DNA from: Sporohalobacter salinus
Lineage (GTDB): Bacteria; Bacillota; Halanaerobiia; Halobacteroidales; Acetohalobiaceae
Assembly: GCF_016908635.1 (NCBI RefSeq)
Contig: NZ_JAFBEG010000001.1
Span: forward strand, 124,001 to 188,000
Direction of reading: 5' to 3'
Length of the DNA: 64,000 nt
Both the position numbers and the translations under genes were made by a program. A model generated the notes under the pieces. The model ran no database searches. It worked only from the letters and a program-made list of their open reading frames with translations, and was not told the DNA's origin. The stretch's first letter is position 1, and the number at the start of each line of letters is the position of its first letter. Positions 1 to 8,209 of this stretch are shown here, piece by piece.

Positions 1-89
1 TTTCTGGAGTAAAAGATTACATTTTAGCTTAATCAAACATATAATGAATATATCATAATAGTTTAAGGAGTTTATAGGAGGGGAATTAG

Positions 90-575
90 ATGAAGGAATT
101 GGTAATTAATTTATTAAAACAAAGAGGAGTTAAGTTAAGGTCCATAGCAGAGATTGCTTATGATTTACAGTCACCTTATAATCCTGGTTTGACGTTAGAA
201 GACTGTATTATCAGTGTGGAGCAGGTATTTGAAAAACGCGAGGTACAACATACAATTTTAACTGGATTAGCTTTAGATAAGATGGCCGAGGAAGATAACT
301 TAGAAGAACCATTAGCTACTATTATTAAGACTGATGAGCCGCTATATGGAATTGATGAAAGTCTAGCTATGACTATAGCTAATATATATGGTACTATTGG
401 AGTAACTAGCTTTGGATATTTGGATAAAAAGAAGACGGGAATTATTGAAGAGCTGGATAGTAGTGAAGGAAGAGTTGATACCTTTCTTGATGACATTGTG
501 GCTGGAATTGCTTCGGCTGCTTCGGCGAGATTGGCTCATCAATTAAAGAAAGAAGAACAGGCTGAGATTTCATAA
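90..575 (+). CDS. PgpA/YutG-family phosphatidylglycerophosphatase A homolog
   Basis: The 161-residue soluble protein matches the Bacillus YutG branch of the phosphatidylglycerophosphatase A family: it has the EVQH near residue 51, the conserved LYGIDE and NIYGTIG segments in the middle, and the acidic FLDDIV motif near residue 131. Classical PgpA is a membrane enzyme of phospholipid synthesis that dephosphorylates phosphatidylglycerol phosphate; this short form has no membrane segments, so its substrate is unproven. The ATG is preceded by GGAGGGG. The next gene starts 33 bp downstream and may be cotranscribed. Confidence 0.8.
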   Translation: MKELVINLLKQRGVKLRSIAEIAYDLQSPYNPGLTLEDCIISVEQVFEKREVQHTILTGLALDKMAEEDNLEEPLATIIKTDEPLYGIDESLAMTIANIYGTIGVTSFGYLDKKKTGIIEELDSSEGRVDTFLDDIVAGIASAASARLAHQLKKEEQAEIS

Positions 576-607
576 TATTTTAGAAAATTGAATGGGAGGG
601 GAGCGGT

Positions 608-1588
608 GTGGAAGGGAGTCAAATAGATTATTATCAGATAAGAACTACTGTAGGCGGTACTGAAAGTTATAAACTACGAGAGAAAATTTCTGATTATGAT
701 ATTCACTATTCAGTTAAAGTAATTAGAGGACCTGAGGGAAGAAGGGTTGATTTGTCAGTTGTAGTTAAAAGTGAGATGTTAGAAGAAATGATGGCTTTAA
801 TTAAAGATATATGTATGGACCCAATTATTACTATCGTTCCTGTTGCAGATTTCAAAGATCAAAAAGAAGTAAGAGATTGGCGGCAAGTAACATTAATGGA
901 TGGAGCTAGTGTTAGTTCTTTAGCAGAACTTTATGATGGAGTTTATTTAGATCATGGTAGTCGAGTAGTAGGTAATGCTATTTTAAATGAAGAAGTTAGA
1001 ATTGGTCAAAATACATTTGTTGGAACTGGTGTGATTATTAGAAAGAATACAGGTATTGGCGATAATTGTCATATTGGTACTGGAGCTATTATTGGTGATA
1101 ATGTTGAAATTGGAAATAATGTTAAGATTGAAGAGAATGTCACAATTAGAAGTGATGTAAAGATTGGAAATGATGTTTCAATTGGTACTGCTGCTAATTT
1201 AGAAAGTAATGTAACGATTAAAGATAAAATTCGGATTGGACCTTTGGCTAGAATTTTTAATGTTGGTCGTAAACGGGCTGAATTAGAATCTGCTGAAGAT
1301 CGAAAAGTTATTTCTACAGTTATTGAAGGAGGTACTTTTGTGGGCAGTGGTGCTATTGTAGGAGGAAAGATTGGGAAGAATGTAATGGTTGGTTCTAATG
1401 CAATTGTGCATACTGCTAATATAGAAGCTGAAGTTACTGTTGGCTCTGGAGCTGTTGTACCTTATGGAGGGAAAGTAGAGTCTGGTTTGACTGTTATTGG
1501 TTCTCCGGCTAAGCCTATTGAACATTATCAGCAGGAAAAGGAGCTTTTTGACTTTTTATCTGAGAAGTATAAAGATGAGTTAGATTAA
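608..1588 (+). CDS. left-handed beta-helix (hexapeptide repeat) protein, possible acyl- or nucleotidyl-transferase
   Basis: The 326-residue protein has an N-terminal part of about 90 residues that I do not recognise. From about residue 105 to 310 it carries many isoleucine/valine-spaced hexapeptides (patterns such as IGDNVE, IGNNVK, IGTAAN), the signature of a left-handed parallel beta-helix. It ends in a GSPAKP segment common in sugar O-acyltransferases. The start is GTG, preceded by a GGGAGGGG Shine-Dalgarno. Substrate and reaction cannot be read from the sequence. It lies 33 bp after the PgpA-like gene, and mtrB follows with its own promoter. Confidence 0.7.
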   Translation: MEGSQIDYYQIRTTVGGTESYKLREKISDYDIHYSVKVIRGPEGRRVDLSVVVKSEMLEEMMALIKDICMDPIITIVPVADFKDQKEVRDWRQVTLMDGASVSSLAELYDGVYLDHGSRVVGNAILNEEVRIGQNTFVGTGVIIRKNTGIGDNCHIGTGAIIGDNVEIGNNVKIEENVTIRSDVKIGNDVSIGTAANLESNVTIKDKIRIGPLARIFNVGRKRAELESAEDRKVISTVIEGGTFVGSGAIVGGKIGKNVMVGSNAIVHTANIEAEVTVGSGAVVPYGGKVESGLTVIGSPAKPIEHYQQEKELFDFLSEKYKDELD

Positions 1589-1595
1589 TAAGTGC

Positions 1596-1624
1596 TTGAC
1601 AATAAAGGTTAAGTATATTATCAT
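1596..1624 (+). promoter_or_regulatory. sigma-A-type promoter of mtrB-trp
   Basis: TTGACA at 1596-1601 and TATCAT at 1619-1624 are separated by exactly 17 bases, one mismatch from the vegetative consensus. Nothing else of comparable quality lies before mtrB, so it probably drives mtrB and reads on into the trp leader. Confidence 0.75.
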
Positions 1625-1736
1625 GAAGATACGTAATTTGGAAATAAGAGTATGTAAATTCATAATAAGTATCCCCTTAATAAAATATATTTAAGATTTT
1701 AATTTATTATTTGAACATGTAAGGGAGGAAGTATTA

Positions 1737-1973
1737 ATGTCAAATAGATCTGAAGAGGATCATGTAGTAATTAAAGCTTTAGAAGATGGAGTTACAATTA
1801 TAGGTTTAACGAGAGGAGAGCAGACTAAGTTTCATCATACTGAAAAATTAGATGCTGGTGAGGTTATGTTAGCACAATTTACTAAACATACTTCAGCTAT
1901 TAAGATAAGAGGTGAAGCTAAAGTTATAACTGAACATGGGAAAGTAACAGCAGGAGAAATAGATGAGGAATAG
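1737..1973 (+). CDS. mtrB: TRAP, trp RNA-binding attenuation protein
   Basis: The 78-residue protein aligns end to end with Bacillus subtilis MtrB (75 residues): [47 protein letters not shown] are nearly identical. TRAP forms a ring of 11 or 12 subunits; with bound tryptophan it wraps RNA carrying spaced GAG/UAG triplets. The KIRGEA strand and the THTSAI-like segment belong to the tryptophan and RNA binding surface in the known structure. In Bacillus mtrB sits with folE; here it stands immediately before the trp genes, behind a strong promoter and a GGGAGG ribosome binding site. The downstream leader carries the triplets it would bind, so one promoter may express both regulator and target. 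Confidence 0.97.
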   Translation: MSNRSEEDHVVIKALEDGVTIIGLTRGEQTKFHHTEKLDAGEVMLAQFTKHTSAIKIRGEAKVITEHGKVTAGEIDEE

Positions 1974-1986
1974 ATTTTATATTTAA

Positions 1987-2085
1987 TAGATCGATAGTAG
2001 AGTTTAGACTTAGTTGATTAGATGAGAAATATTTATAATTTAGATTAGCTTAGTTGAGTTTAGGTGAGATGAGCAGAGCAAATAG
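1987..2085 (+). promoter_or_regulatory. TRAP binding site 1 in the trp leader RNA
   Basis: Between mtrB and the aroF-like gene the RNA is full of UAG/GAG. Eight triplets start at 2041, 2046, 2051, 2056, 2061, 2066, 2071 and 2076, exactly 5 nt apart, the spacing TRAP requires. Further triplets at 2019, 2024 and 2083 bring the total to 11; looser ones lie at 1987-2011. A rho-independent terminator follows 100 nt later. This is the layout of the Bacillus trp attenuator. Confidence 0.9.
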
Positions 2086-2184
2086 GAACTGGGTATGTAT
2101 TTAGTAGGTCTAGATTGCTTTAAAAAGAAGATTAATTTAGTTCTAGGCTAGCTATATGCATATTTAGTTTTAATTAGCTTATGA

Positions 2185-2215
2185 AAGCCGGGCTCAATTG
2201 AGCCCGGCTTTTTTT
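2185..2215 (+). terminator. trp attenuator terminator
   Basis: An 11-bp perfect stem (AAGCCGGGCTC at 2185-2195, GAGCCCGGCTT at 2200-2210) with an AATT loop is followed by a run of seven T. It lies after TRAP site 1 and before the first trp-operon gene, so it should stop transcription when TRAP is bound upstream. Confidence 0.93.
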
Positions 2216-2247
2216 ATTTATTTTAAGTGAGATGGAAAAGATTATTT

Positions 2248-2275
2248 TAGTGGAGAGGAGTTGAGATGAGATGAG
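2248..2275 (+). promoter_or_regulatory. TRAP binding site 2, covering the aroF-like ribosome binding site and start codon
   Basis: Six triplets (UAG 2248, GAG 2253, 2258, 2263, 2268, 2273) are exactly 5 nt apart and include the Shine-Dalgarno (2252-2260) and the ATG at 2271. Additional triplets inside the gene at 2302, 2312, 2319, 2325 and 2330 bring the count to 11. Bound TRAP would block ribosome entry, as known for Bacillus trpG and trpP. Confidence 0.75.
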
Positions 2276-3095
2276 TCAATCTGCTGAAGATTTATATCCT
2301 TTAGCTGGTAAGAGTGAAGAGTTAGAGAAGAGTATAATTGAAATTGAAGATGTTGAAATTGGGGGTAGAGATCCAACAATAATAGTTAGTTCTTATCATA
2401 TAGAAGATGAAGAACAGCTTCTAACTTTTGCTACAGCTTTGAAATCAACTGGAGCTAAGATATTATTGGGAGGTGTTTATAAACCACAAGTTTCTCCTTA
2501 TTTTAATCAGGAGGTAGATGATTCAAAGTTAAAGATATTGACAAAAGTAAAAGAAAAGATAGGATTATTAAGAATTGTTGAAGTAATGGATGTTCGTCAG
2601 GTCGAATCCATAGCTGAATATGCAGATGTTTTTAAGATCGGTTCACAAGATATGCAGAATTATCCTCTATTGCAGGAAGTAGGTAAGTATAATTTGCCAG
2701 TGATTTTAAGTCGGGGAATGAGTGCAACTATACGTGAATGGTTATTAGCAGCTGAATATATTCTTAATGCAGGAAATCAGAATGTAATTCTTTGTGAGAA
2801 AGGAGTTAAAGGATTTCAGCAGCATACTGAGAATATATTTGATATCAGTGTTGTGCCTATTATTCGACAGTTAAGTCATTTACCGATAATTATTGATCCA
2901 GGTCAAGCAGCAGGGAGGAGTGATTTAGTGGCGCCATTGGCTAAAGCAGGGCTTGCTGCTGGGGCTGATGGAGTAATGATGGAGATTCATTCTGAAGCTA
3001 ATAAACTATTCTATAATAAAGAACAATCACTATTATTATCTCAGTTTGAAGAATTAATAGACGATATTGGAGTTAATAAAAATGTATTATCCTGA
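2271..3095 (+). CDS. DAHP synthase homolog (AroF/KDO8P-type) with degenerate metal site
   Basis: The fold is clearly class I-beta DAHP synthase: GGVYKPQVSPY (residues 67-77), MQNYPLLQEVGK, RGMSATI, ILCEKG and DPGQAAGRSD all align with it. DAHP synthase joins PEP and erythrose 4-phosphate, the first step to chorismate. Against the Thermotoga enzyme, whose metal ligands are Cys102, His272, Glu298 and Asp309, the register is constant with an offset of 60. Here the residues are Tyr42, Gln212, Glu238 and Asn249, so three of four ligands are lost. The GPCS motif reads SSYH, KPRTSPY has Arg replaced by Gln, and the Lys before RGMSAT is Ser147. The gene opens the trp operon, is free of frameshifts, and its start lies in a TRAP site. 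It may be a regulatory pseudoenzyme or have a new activity; canonical catalysis is unlikely. Confidence 0.85.
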   Translation: MSQSAEDLYPLAGKSEELEKSIIEIEDVEIGGRDPTIIVSSYHIEDEEQLLTFATALKSTGAKILLGGVYKPQVSPYFNQEVDDSKLKILTKVKEKIGLLRIVEVMDVRQVESIAEYADVFKIGSQDMQNYPLLQEVGKYNLPVILSRGMSATIREWLLAAEYILNAGNQNVILCEKGVKGFQQHTENIFDISVVPIIRQLSHLPIIIDPGQAAGRSDLVAPLAKAGLAAGADGVMMEIHSEANKLFYNKEQSLLLSQFEELIDDIGVNKNVLS

Positions 3096-4554
3096 TAAAG
3101 AAGAATTTATGTCTAAAGCTAACGAGGGTAATTTAGTTCCTGTTTATTCAGAAGTTATAGCTGATTTAGAAACACCGGTATCAGCTTTTAAAAAGCTTGA
3201 TACTGGGAAGTATTCTTGTTTATTAGAGAGTGTGGAAGGAGGCAAGAAAGTAGGACGGTATTCCTTTATTGGAATAGATCCTTTCTTAATTTTTAGTTAT
3301 CAGCAGGGAAAAATAAGAATTGAAAAAGAAAATGAGGTAGATAAATATAAAGCTGAAGATCCACTAAAGGAACTTGAGAAAGTATTGGATTGTTATCAAC
3401 CAGTAGAAGTAGAAGGACTGCCGAGATTTTCTGGTGGAGCAGTAGGGTATCTTGGTTATGAATTGATAACTTCTTTTGAGGATATTTCGCAACCTGATAA
3501 AGGGGTAGAGGCTCCAGATGCTTTATTTATTCTGACTGATACTATCTTAATCTTTGATCATGTCAAGCATAAGATCAAGATAGTAGTTAATGCTAGAGTC
3601 AATGGTGATTCTAAAAGAGCTTATCAGAAGGCGATTGAAAAAATTGAAGATATAAAGGGAAGATTGAATCAATCTCTAGTTGAACATAAGAAACCTATTT
3701 CTTTATGCCAGGAGATTAATCAAGATGAGTTTGAATTCAAGTCCAATCTAACTAAATCTGAGTTTGCAGCTAAAGTAGAGCAGGCAAAAGAGTATATTAA
3801 GTCAGGAGATATCTTTCAGGTGGTTCTCTCCCAGCGCTTAGAGACTGTTACTGAGGCTAAACCTTTTGCTGTCTATCGAACTCTACGGCGGATTAATCCT
3901 TCGCCTTATATGTATTATCTTAATTTTGATGAATTAAACTTGATTGGTGCTTCGCCGGAAATGTTAGTTAGAGTGGAAGGTAGAAATGTAGAAAATCGAC
4001 CTATTGCCGGTACTAGAAGACGGGGGGAGAATGAAAAAGAAGATAATGCGCTGGCCGAAGAAATGTTAAATGATAAAAAAGAACGGGCTGAACATACTAT
4101 GTTAGTTGATTTAGGCCGCAATGATGTTGGTAGAGTTAGTCAGTACGGTAGTGTAAAAGTAAAAGAGTTTATGGAAATAGAGAAATATTCTCATGTAATG
4201 CATTTAGTTTCTAATATAGAAGGACAATTAAAGGAAAATCACAGCAGTTTTGATGCTCTTAGAGCTTGTTTTCCAGCCGGGACTGTTTCAGGAGCTCCTA
4301 AGATTAGGGCGATGGAGATTATAGCGGAGTTAGAGCCTACAAAGAGGGGGCCTTACGCAGGAGCTATCGGATATTTTGGTTTTGATGATAATCTTGACAG
4401 TTGTATTACAATTCGAACGATGTTTTTTCATAATCAGAAGGTATATCTTCAGGCTGGAGCTGGAATAGTAGCTGACTCCAAACCGGAAGCTGAGTATTAT
4501 GAAACTTTGAGCAAAGCTGAAGCACTGTTAGCAGCGCTTGAATTAGTAAAGTGA
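3082..4554 (+). CDS. trpE: anthranilate synthase component I
   Basis: The enzyme makes anthranilate from chorismate using ammonia or glutamine via TrpG. I start it at ATG 3082 (MYYPDKEEF), the usual TrpE N-terminus, with GGAG at 3069-3072; it overlaps the aroF-like gene by 14 bp, indicating translational coupling. The 490-residue product has the LLES motif (residues 47-50), associated with tryptophan feedback binding, and the chorismate-binding domain in the C-terminal half (PSPYMYYL, IAGTRRRG, DLGRNDVGRVS, FPAGTVSGAPK, QAGAGIVADS). No trpG follows, so the glutamine amidotransferase must be encoded elsewhere. Confidence 0.97.
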   Translation: MYYPDKEEFMSKANEGNLVPVYSEVIADLETPVSAFKKLDTGKYSCLLESVEGGKKVGRYSFIGIDPFLIFSYQQGKIRIEKENEVDKYKAEDPLKELEKVLDCYQPVEVEGLPRFSGGAVGYLGYELITSFEDISQPDKGVEAPDALFILTDTILIFDHVKHKIKIVVNARVNGDSKRAYQKAIEKIEDIKGRLNQSLVEHKKPISLCQEINQDEFEFKSNLTKSEFAAKVEQAKEYIKSGDIFQVVLSQRLETVTEAKPFAVYRTLRRINPSPYMYYLNFDELNLIGASPEMLVRVEGRNVENRPIAGTRRRGENEKEDNALAEEMLNDKKERAEHTMLVDLGRNDVGRVSQYGSVKVKEFMEIEKYSHVMHLVSNIEGQLKENHSSFDALRACFPAGTVSGAPKIRAMEIIAELEPTKRGPYAGAIGYFGFDDNLDSCITIRTMFFHNQKVYLQAGAGIVADSKPEAEYYETLSKAEALLAALELVK

Positions 4555-4592
4555 GCTGAGAGGAGAGAAGATATTAGCAGAGAGGAGCTGAG
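4544..4592 (+). promoter_or_regulatory. TRAP binding site 3, over the trpD ribosome binding site
   Basis: In the trpE-trpD junction GAG triplets start at 4553, 4558, 4563, then UAG 4575 and GAG 4580, 4585, 4590, all on a 5-nt grid within each group, with a near-triplet AAG at 4568 continuing the first group and UAG at 4544. The second group contains the trpD Shine-Dalgarno, and ATG is at 4597. The arrangement suggests TRAP can repress trpD translation separately from attenuation. Confidence 0.7.
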
Positions 4593-4596
4593 GTAA

Positions 4597-5628
4597 ATGA
4601 AAAGATTTATTAAACAGATAACTAGTGGTGAAAATTTAAATGTTGGTCAGGCGGCTGAAGCTATGGAATTGATTATGAATGGTAAAGCAACTGAAGCGCA
4701 AATAGGAGGTTTTATTACTGGATTGAGAATGAAAGGGGAAACAATACCTGAAATCACCGGCTGTGCTGAGGTGATGAGAAAAAAAGCAACTGCTGTTAAG
4801 CCAGAAACACCAGCAGTGATTGATACCTGCGGGACAGGAGGAGATGGTGTAGGAACCTTCAATATTTCCACAACGACTGCATTTGTAGCGGCAGGCGGTG
4901 GGGTTCCAGTTGCTAAACATGGTAATCGTTCGGTTTCCAGTAAAAGTGGTAGTGCTGATGTATTGGAAGAATTAGGAGTTAATCTTGATTTAACAGCTCA
5001 GCAAGTAGCTGATGTAGTAGATAGTATTGGAATTGGTTTTATGTATGCTCCTAATTTTCATAGTGCTATGAAGTATGCTATAAAACCGCGCAAAGAAGTT
5101 GGTATTAGGACAATCTTTAATATTTTAGGACCTTTGACGAATCCGGCTCGAGCTGAATATCAGATACTTGGTGTCTATGATCCAGATTTAACATCGGTAT
5201 TAGCTCATGTATTGGGGAATTTAGGAGTAAAGAAAGCTTTTGTGGTTCATGGAGCCGGTGGGCTAGATGAAATTTCAAACTTAGGAGAAACCAAAATTAG
5301 TTATCTTCACAATGAAGAGGTTGAAGATTTTGTGATTCATCCTCATGATTTTGGGCTATCTACAGCAGAAGTGGTAAATATTAAAGGGGGTAATGCAGCA
5401 GAGAATGCTCAAATTACTCTTGATATATTAAAAGGGAAATCAGGTCCTAAACGAGATATTATTCTGCTTAATAGCGCAGCAGCTTTCTTAGTAGCTGGAA
5501 AAGTTGATAGTTTAGAAGCAGGAATAGAGTTAGCAGCAGAAGTGATAGATATGGGATTGGCTTTAGGTAAGTTAGAGACATTAATTGATTATACTTATTA
5601 TAGAGAGCAGGGTCAGAAATGTTTTTAG
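4597..5628 (+). CDS. trpD: anthranilate phosphoribosyltransferase
   Basis: It transfers the phosphoribosyl group from PRPP to anthranilate. The 343-residue protein has the glycine-rich PRPP loop DTCGTGGDG (residues 76-84), the KHGNRSVSSKSGSADVLE anthranilate/PRPP segment and the NILGPLTNP motif. It stands 42 bp after trpE; this short gap is the longest inside the structural operon and is filled with GAG triplets. Its end overlaps trpC by 10 bp. Confidence 0.97.
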   Translation: MKRFIKQITSGENLNVGQAAEAMELIMNGKATEAQIGGFITGLRMKGETIPEITGCAEVMRKKATAVKPETPAVIDTCGTGGDGVGTFNISTTTAFVAAGGGVPVAKHGNRSVSSKSGSADVLEELGVNLDLTAQQVADVVDSIGIGFMYAPNFHSAMKYAIKPRKEVGIRTIFNILGPLTNPARAEYQILGVYDPDLTSVLAHVLGNLGVKKAFVVHGAGGLDEISNLGETKISYLHNEEVEDFVIHPHDFGLSTAEVVNIKGGNAAENAQITLDILKGKSGPKRDIILLNSAAAFLVAGKVDSLEAGIELAAEVIDMGLALGKLETLIDYTYYREQGQKCF

Positions 5629-6419
5629 ATAAGATAGTAGCTAATACCAAAGAGAAGATAAAACAACGCAGAGAGCAGGTGAGTTTAAAAGAAATAAAGA
5701 ATAGACTACGATTAAGAGATGAAATCAAAGATTTAAAAGCTGTTTTAACGGATTCGACTTTAGGCTTAATTGCTGAAATTAAGCGGGCTTCTCCCTCAAA
5801 GGGATTGATTAGAAAAAAGTTTGCCCCAGTGGAGATAGCAGAGGAATATTCTGCAAATAAAGTAGCTGCTATTTCGGTATTGACGGAGGGAGATTTCTTT
5901 CAAGGTAGCCTTGAGTATTTACGGAAAATAAGAGGAGTAACAGATTTACCGTTATTGCGAAAAGATTTTATTATTGATTCTTATCAGATTTATGAGGCTC
6001 AAGCATATGGAGCTGATGCTGTATTATTAATAGTCAATATTCTAACTGAAGAAGAACTGACAGAATACATTGATTTAACTCGCAGGCTAGGGATGAAGGC
6101 TTTAGTAGAAGTGCATACAGCTAGTGAATTAGAGATAGCCTGCCGAGCAGGGGCTGAAATAATAGGCATCAATAATCGGAACTTAAAGAGCTTTGAAACT
6201 GATATAACCCAAACATTACAGCTGCAAGAATTATTACCTTCGAATAAAGTTATAGTCAGTGAAAGCGGTATTTCTAATAGAGAGGATGTAAAAAGACTCA
6301 CGACTGTTGGAATTGATGCTGTTTTAATAGGAGAAACTTTAATGCGTAGTGATAATCTTAGCCAAAAGATAAATGAACTGTTAGGTAGGAGTGAGGAGAA
6401 TGACAGCTACGAGAATTAA
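5619..6419 (+). CDS. trpC: indole-3-glycerol phosphate synthase
   Basis: The 266-residue TIM-barrel enzyme closes the indole ring of 1-(2-carboxyphenylamino)-1-deoxyribulose 5-phosphate. The substrate motif AEIKRASPSKG lies at residues 52-62, RKDFIIDSYQI in the middle, and GINNRNL and VSESGI near the C-terminus. It starts inside the last codons of trpD (10-bp overlap) and its end overlaps trpF by 20 bp, so translation of the three genes is probably coupled. Confidence 0.97.
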   Translation: MFLDKIVANTKEKIKQRREQVSLKEIKNRLRLRDEIKDLKAVLTDSTLGLIAEIKRASPSKGLIRKKFAPVEIAEEYSANKVAAISVLTEGDFFQGSLEYLRKIRGVTDLPLLRKDFIIDSYQIYEAQAYGADAVLLIVNILTEEELTEYIDLTRRLGMKALVEVHTASELEIACRAGAEIIGINNRNLKSFETDITQTLQLQELLPSNKVIVSESGISNREDVKRLTTVGIDAVLIGETLMRSDNLSQKINELLGRSEENDSYEN

Positions 6420-7029
6420 AGTTTGTGGTATTACTAATCTAGCTGATGCAAGGAAGGCTGTTAAATTAGGAGTAGATAGTTTAGGATTTATCTTTGCTGA
6501 TAGTCCAAGACAAGTAACTATTAAGCAGGTACGAAAGATAACAGAGAAGCTGCCTCCATTTATCAATCAAACAGGGGTTTTTGTCGATGAAGATTTAGGG
6601 CAGGTTCGAGAAATTGCTGATTACTGTGGCTTGGATACACTGCAGTTACATGGTAGGGAAACTCCAGAGTATTGTCAGCAACTGCAGGAATGGAAGGTTA
6701 TAAAAGCTTTTCGGATTCGAGAAGAGTTAGAGATTGAAAGAATGACTGATTATAAAGTAGCGGGATACTTACTTGATACTTATCAGCCCGGGATAGCAGG
6801 TGGAACTGGCAAGACTTTTAATTGGGATGTGGCCCTAGAAGGAAAGAAAATAGGACCAGTTATTTTAGCTGGAGGTTTAGATCCAGCTAATATTGTTACT
6901 GCCATTAAAAAAGTAGATCCTTATGGGGTAGATATTAACAGTGGAGTTGAAATTTCTCCGGGGCAGAAGGATGAGCAGAAATTAAAGAAGTTAGTTAATA
7001 ATATAAGGGGGATGAAGTATGAAAAATAA
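6400..7029 (+). CDS. trpF: phosphoribosylanthranilate isomerase
   Basis: This TIM-barrel isomerase opens the ribose ring of N-phosphoribosylanthranilate. The 209-residue product begins [13 protein letters not shown], with the catalytic Cys in the CGITN motif, and has LQLHGRE and [10 protein letters not shown] further on. An upstream in-frame GTG at 6391 lies in the Shine-Dalgarno (GTGAGGAG), so ATG 6400 is preferred. It overlaps trpC by 20 bp and trpB by 11 bp. Confidence 0.96.
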   Translation: MTATRIKVCGITNLADARKAVKLGVDSLGFIFADSPRQVTIKQVRKITEKLPPFINQTGVFVDEDLGQVREIADYCGLDTLQLHGRETPEYCQQLQEWKVIKAFRIREELEIERMTDYKVAGYLLDTYQPGIAGGTGKTFNWDVALEGKKIGPVILAGGLDPANIVTAIKKVDPYGVDINSGVEISPGQKDEQKLKKLVNNIRGMKYEK

Positions 7030-8209
7030 TAAAGGTTATTTTGGAGAGTTCGGTGGTAGATATGTACCGGAAACTTTAATGGCTGCTTTGGATGAATTAG
7101 AAGCAGCTTATGAGAAGTATAAAGAAGATAATGAATTTCAGGCTGAGTTGGAATCTTATTTCAAAGAGTATATAGGACGGCCATCATCGCTATATTATGC
7201 TGAACGATTGACAGAAAAGTTAGGTGGAGCCAAGATTTATTTAAAACGAGAAGATTTGAATCATACCGGAGCACATAAAATCAATAATACTATCGGTCAG
7301 GTATTGTTAGCTAAACGAATGGGTAAAAAGAGAATTATTGCTGAAACTGGAGCTGGTCAACATGGAGTAGCAACGGCTACAGCAGCTGCTCTCTTTAATT
7401 TAGACTGTGAGGTTTATATGGGAGCAAAAGATATTGAACGTCAGAAGATGAATGTTTTTAGAATGGAATTGTTAGGAACTAAGGTTGTTCCTGTTGAATC
7501 TGGTTCAAAAACTCTAAAGGATGCTACTAATGAAGCAATTAGAGACTGGGTAACTAATGTAGAAGATACTCACTATATTATCGGTTCAGTAGTTGGTCCT
7601 CATCCTTATCCGGAATTAGTTAGAGATTTTCAAGCGGTAATTGGTGAGGAGACGAAAGAACAAATTATGAAACTGGAAAATAGACTGCCTGATTATTTAA
7701 TAGCCTGTGTTGGTGGCGGTAGTAATGCTATGGGACTCTTTTATCCTTTTGTTGATGATAAAGAAGTAGAGATGATTGGAGTTGAAGCTGCTGGATTAGG
7801 ACTGGAAAGTGGAAAGCATGCTGCTTCATTAAATGCTGGCAGTAAAGGAGTTTTGCATGGATCAATGTCTTATATATTACAAGACGGAGATGGTCAGATT
7901 ATACCAGCTCATTCTATTTCGGCTGGTTTAGATTATCCAGGTGTGGGTCCAGAGCATAGTCATTATTTTGAAACAGGGCGGGCTGAATATAAATCTATAA
8001 CAGATGAAGAAGCTTTATATGGTTTTCAGTTATTATCTGAGACTGAAGGGATTATTCCGGCTTTAGAGAGTGCTCATGCTGTGGCTTATTTGAGTGAATT
8101 AGCACCTGAATTGGATTCAGACGAGATTATAGTACTTAACCTTTCTGGAAGAGGCGATAAAGATGTAGAAGCAGTGGCCAAAAGATTGGAGGGGGCGGCT
8201 AATGAATAG
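7019..8209 (+). CDS. trpB: tryptophan synthase beta chain
   Basis: This PLP enzyme condenses indole with serine to tryptophan. The 396-residue protein is the common TrpB1 form: the PLP lysine lies in [10 protein letters not shown] (Lys87), GGGSNA binds the cofactor phosphate, and ETGAGQHG is the carboxylate-binding loop. It overlaps trpF by 11 bp and trpA by 8 bp and works as an alpha2-beta2 complex with TrpA. Confidence 0.98.
   Translation: MKNNKGYFGEFGGRYVPETLMAALDELEAAYEKYKEDNEFQAELESYFKEYIGRPSSLYYAERLTEKLGGAKIYLKREDLNHTGAHKINNTIGQVLLAKRMGKKRIIAETGAGQHGVATATAAALFNLDCEVYMGAKDIERQKMNVFRMELLGTKVVPVESGSKTLKDATNEAIRDWVTNVEDTHYIIGSVVGPHPYPELVRDFQAVIGEETKEQIMKLENRLPDYLIACVGGGSNAMGLFYPFVDDKEVEMIGVEAAGLGLESGKHAASLNAGSKGVLHGSMSYILQDGDGQIIPAHSISAGLDYPGVGPEHSHYFETGRAEYKSITDEEALYGFQLLSETEGIIPALESAHAVAYLSELAPELDSDEIIVLNLSGRGDKDVEAVAKRLEGAANE

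Noticed and set aside
3067-3081. TTG start for trpE giving a five-residue longer protein.
   Set aside because: GGAG at 3069-3072 would be inside the gene; MYYPDKEEF at 3082 is the family N-terminus with correct spacing.
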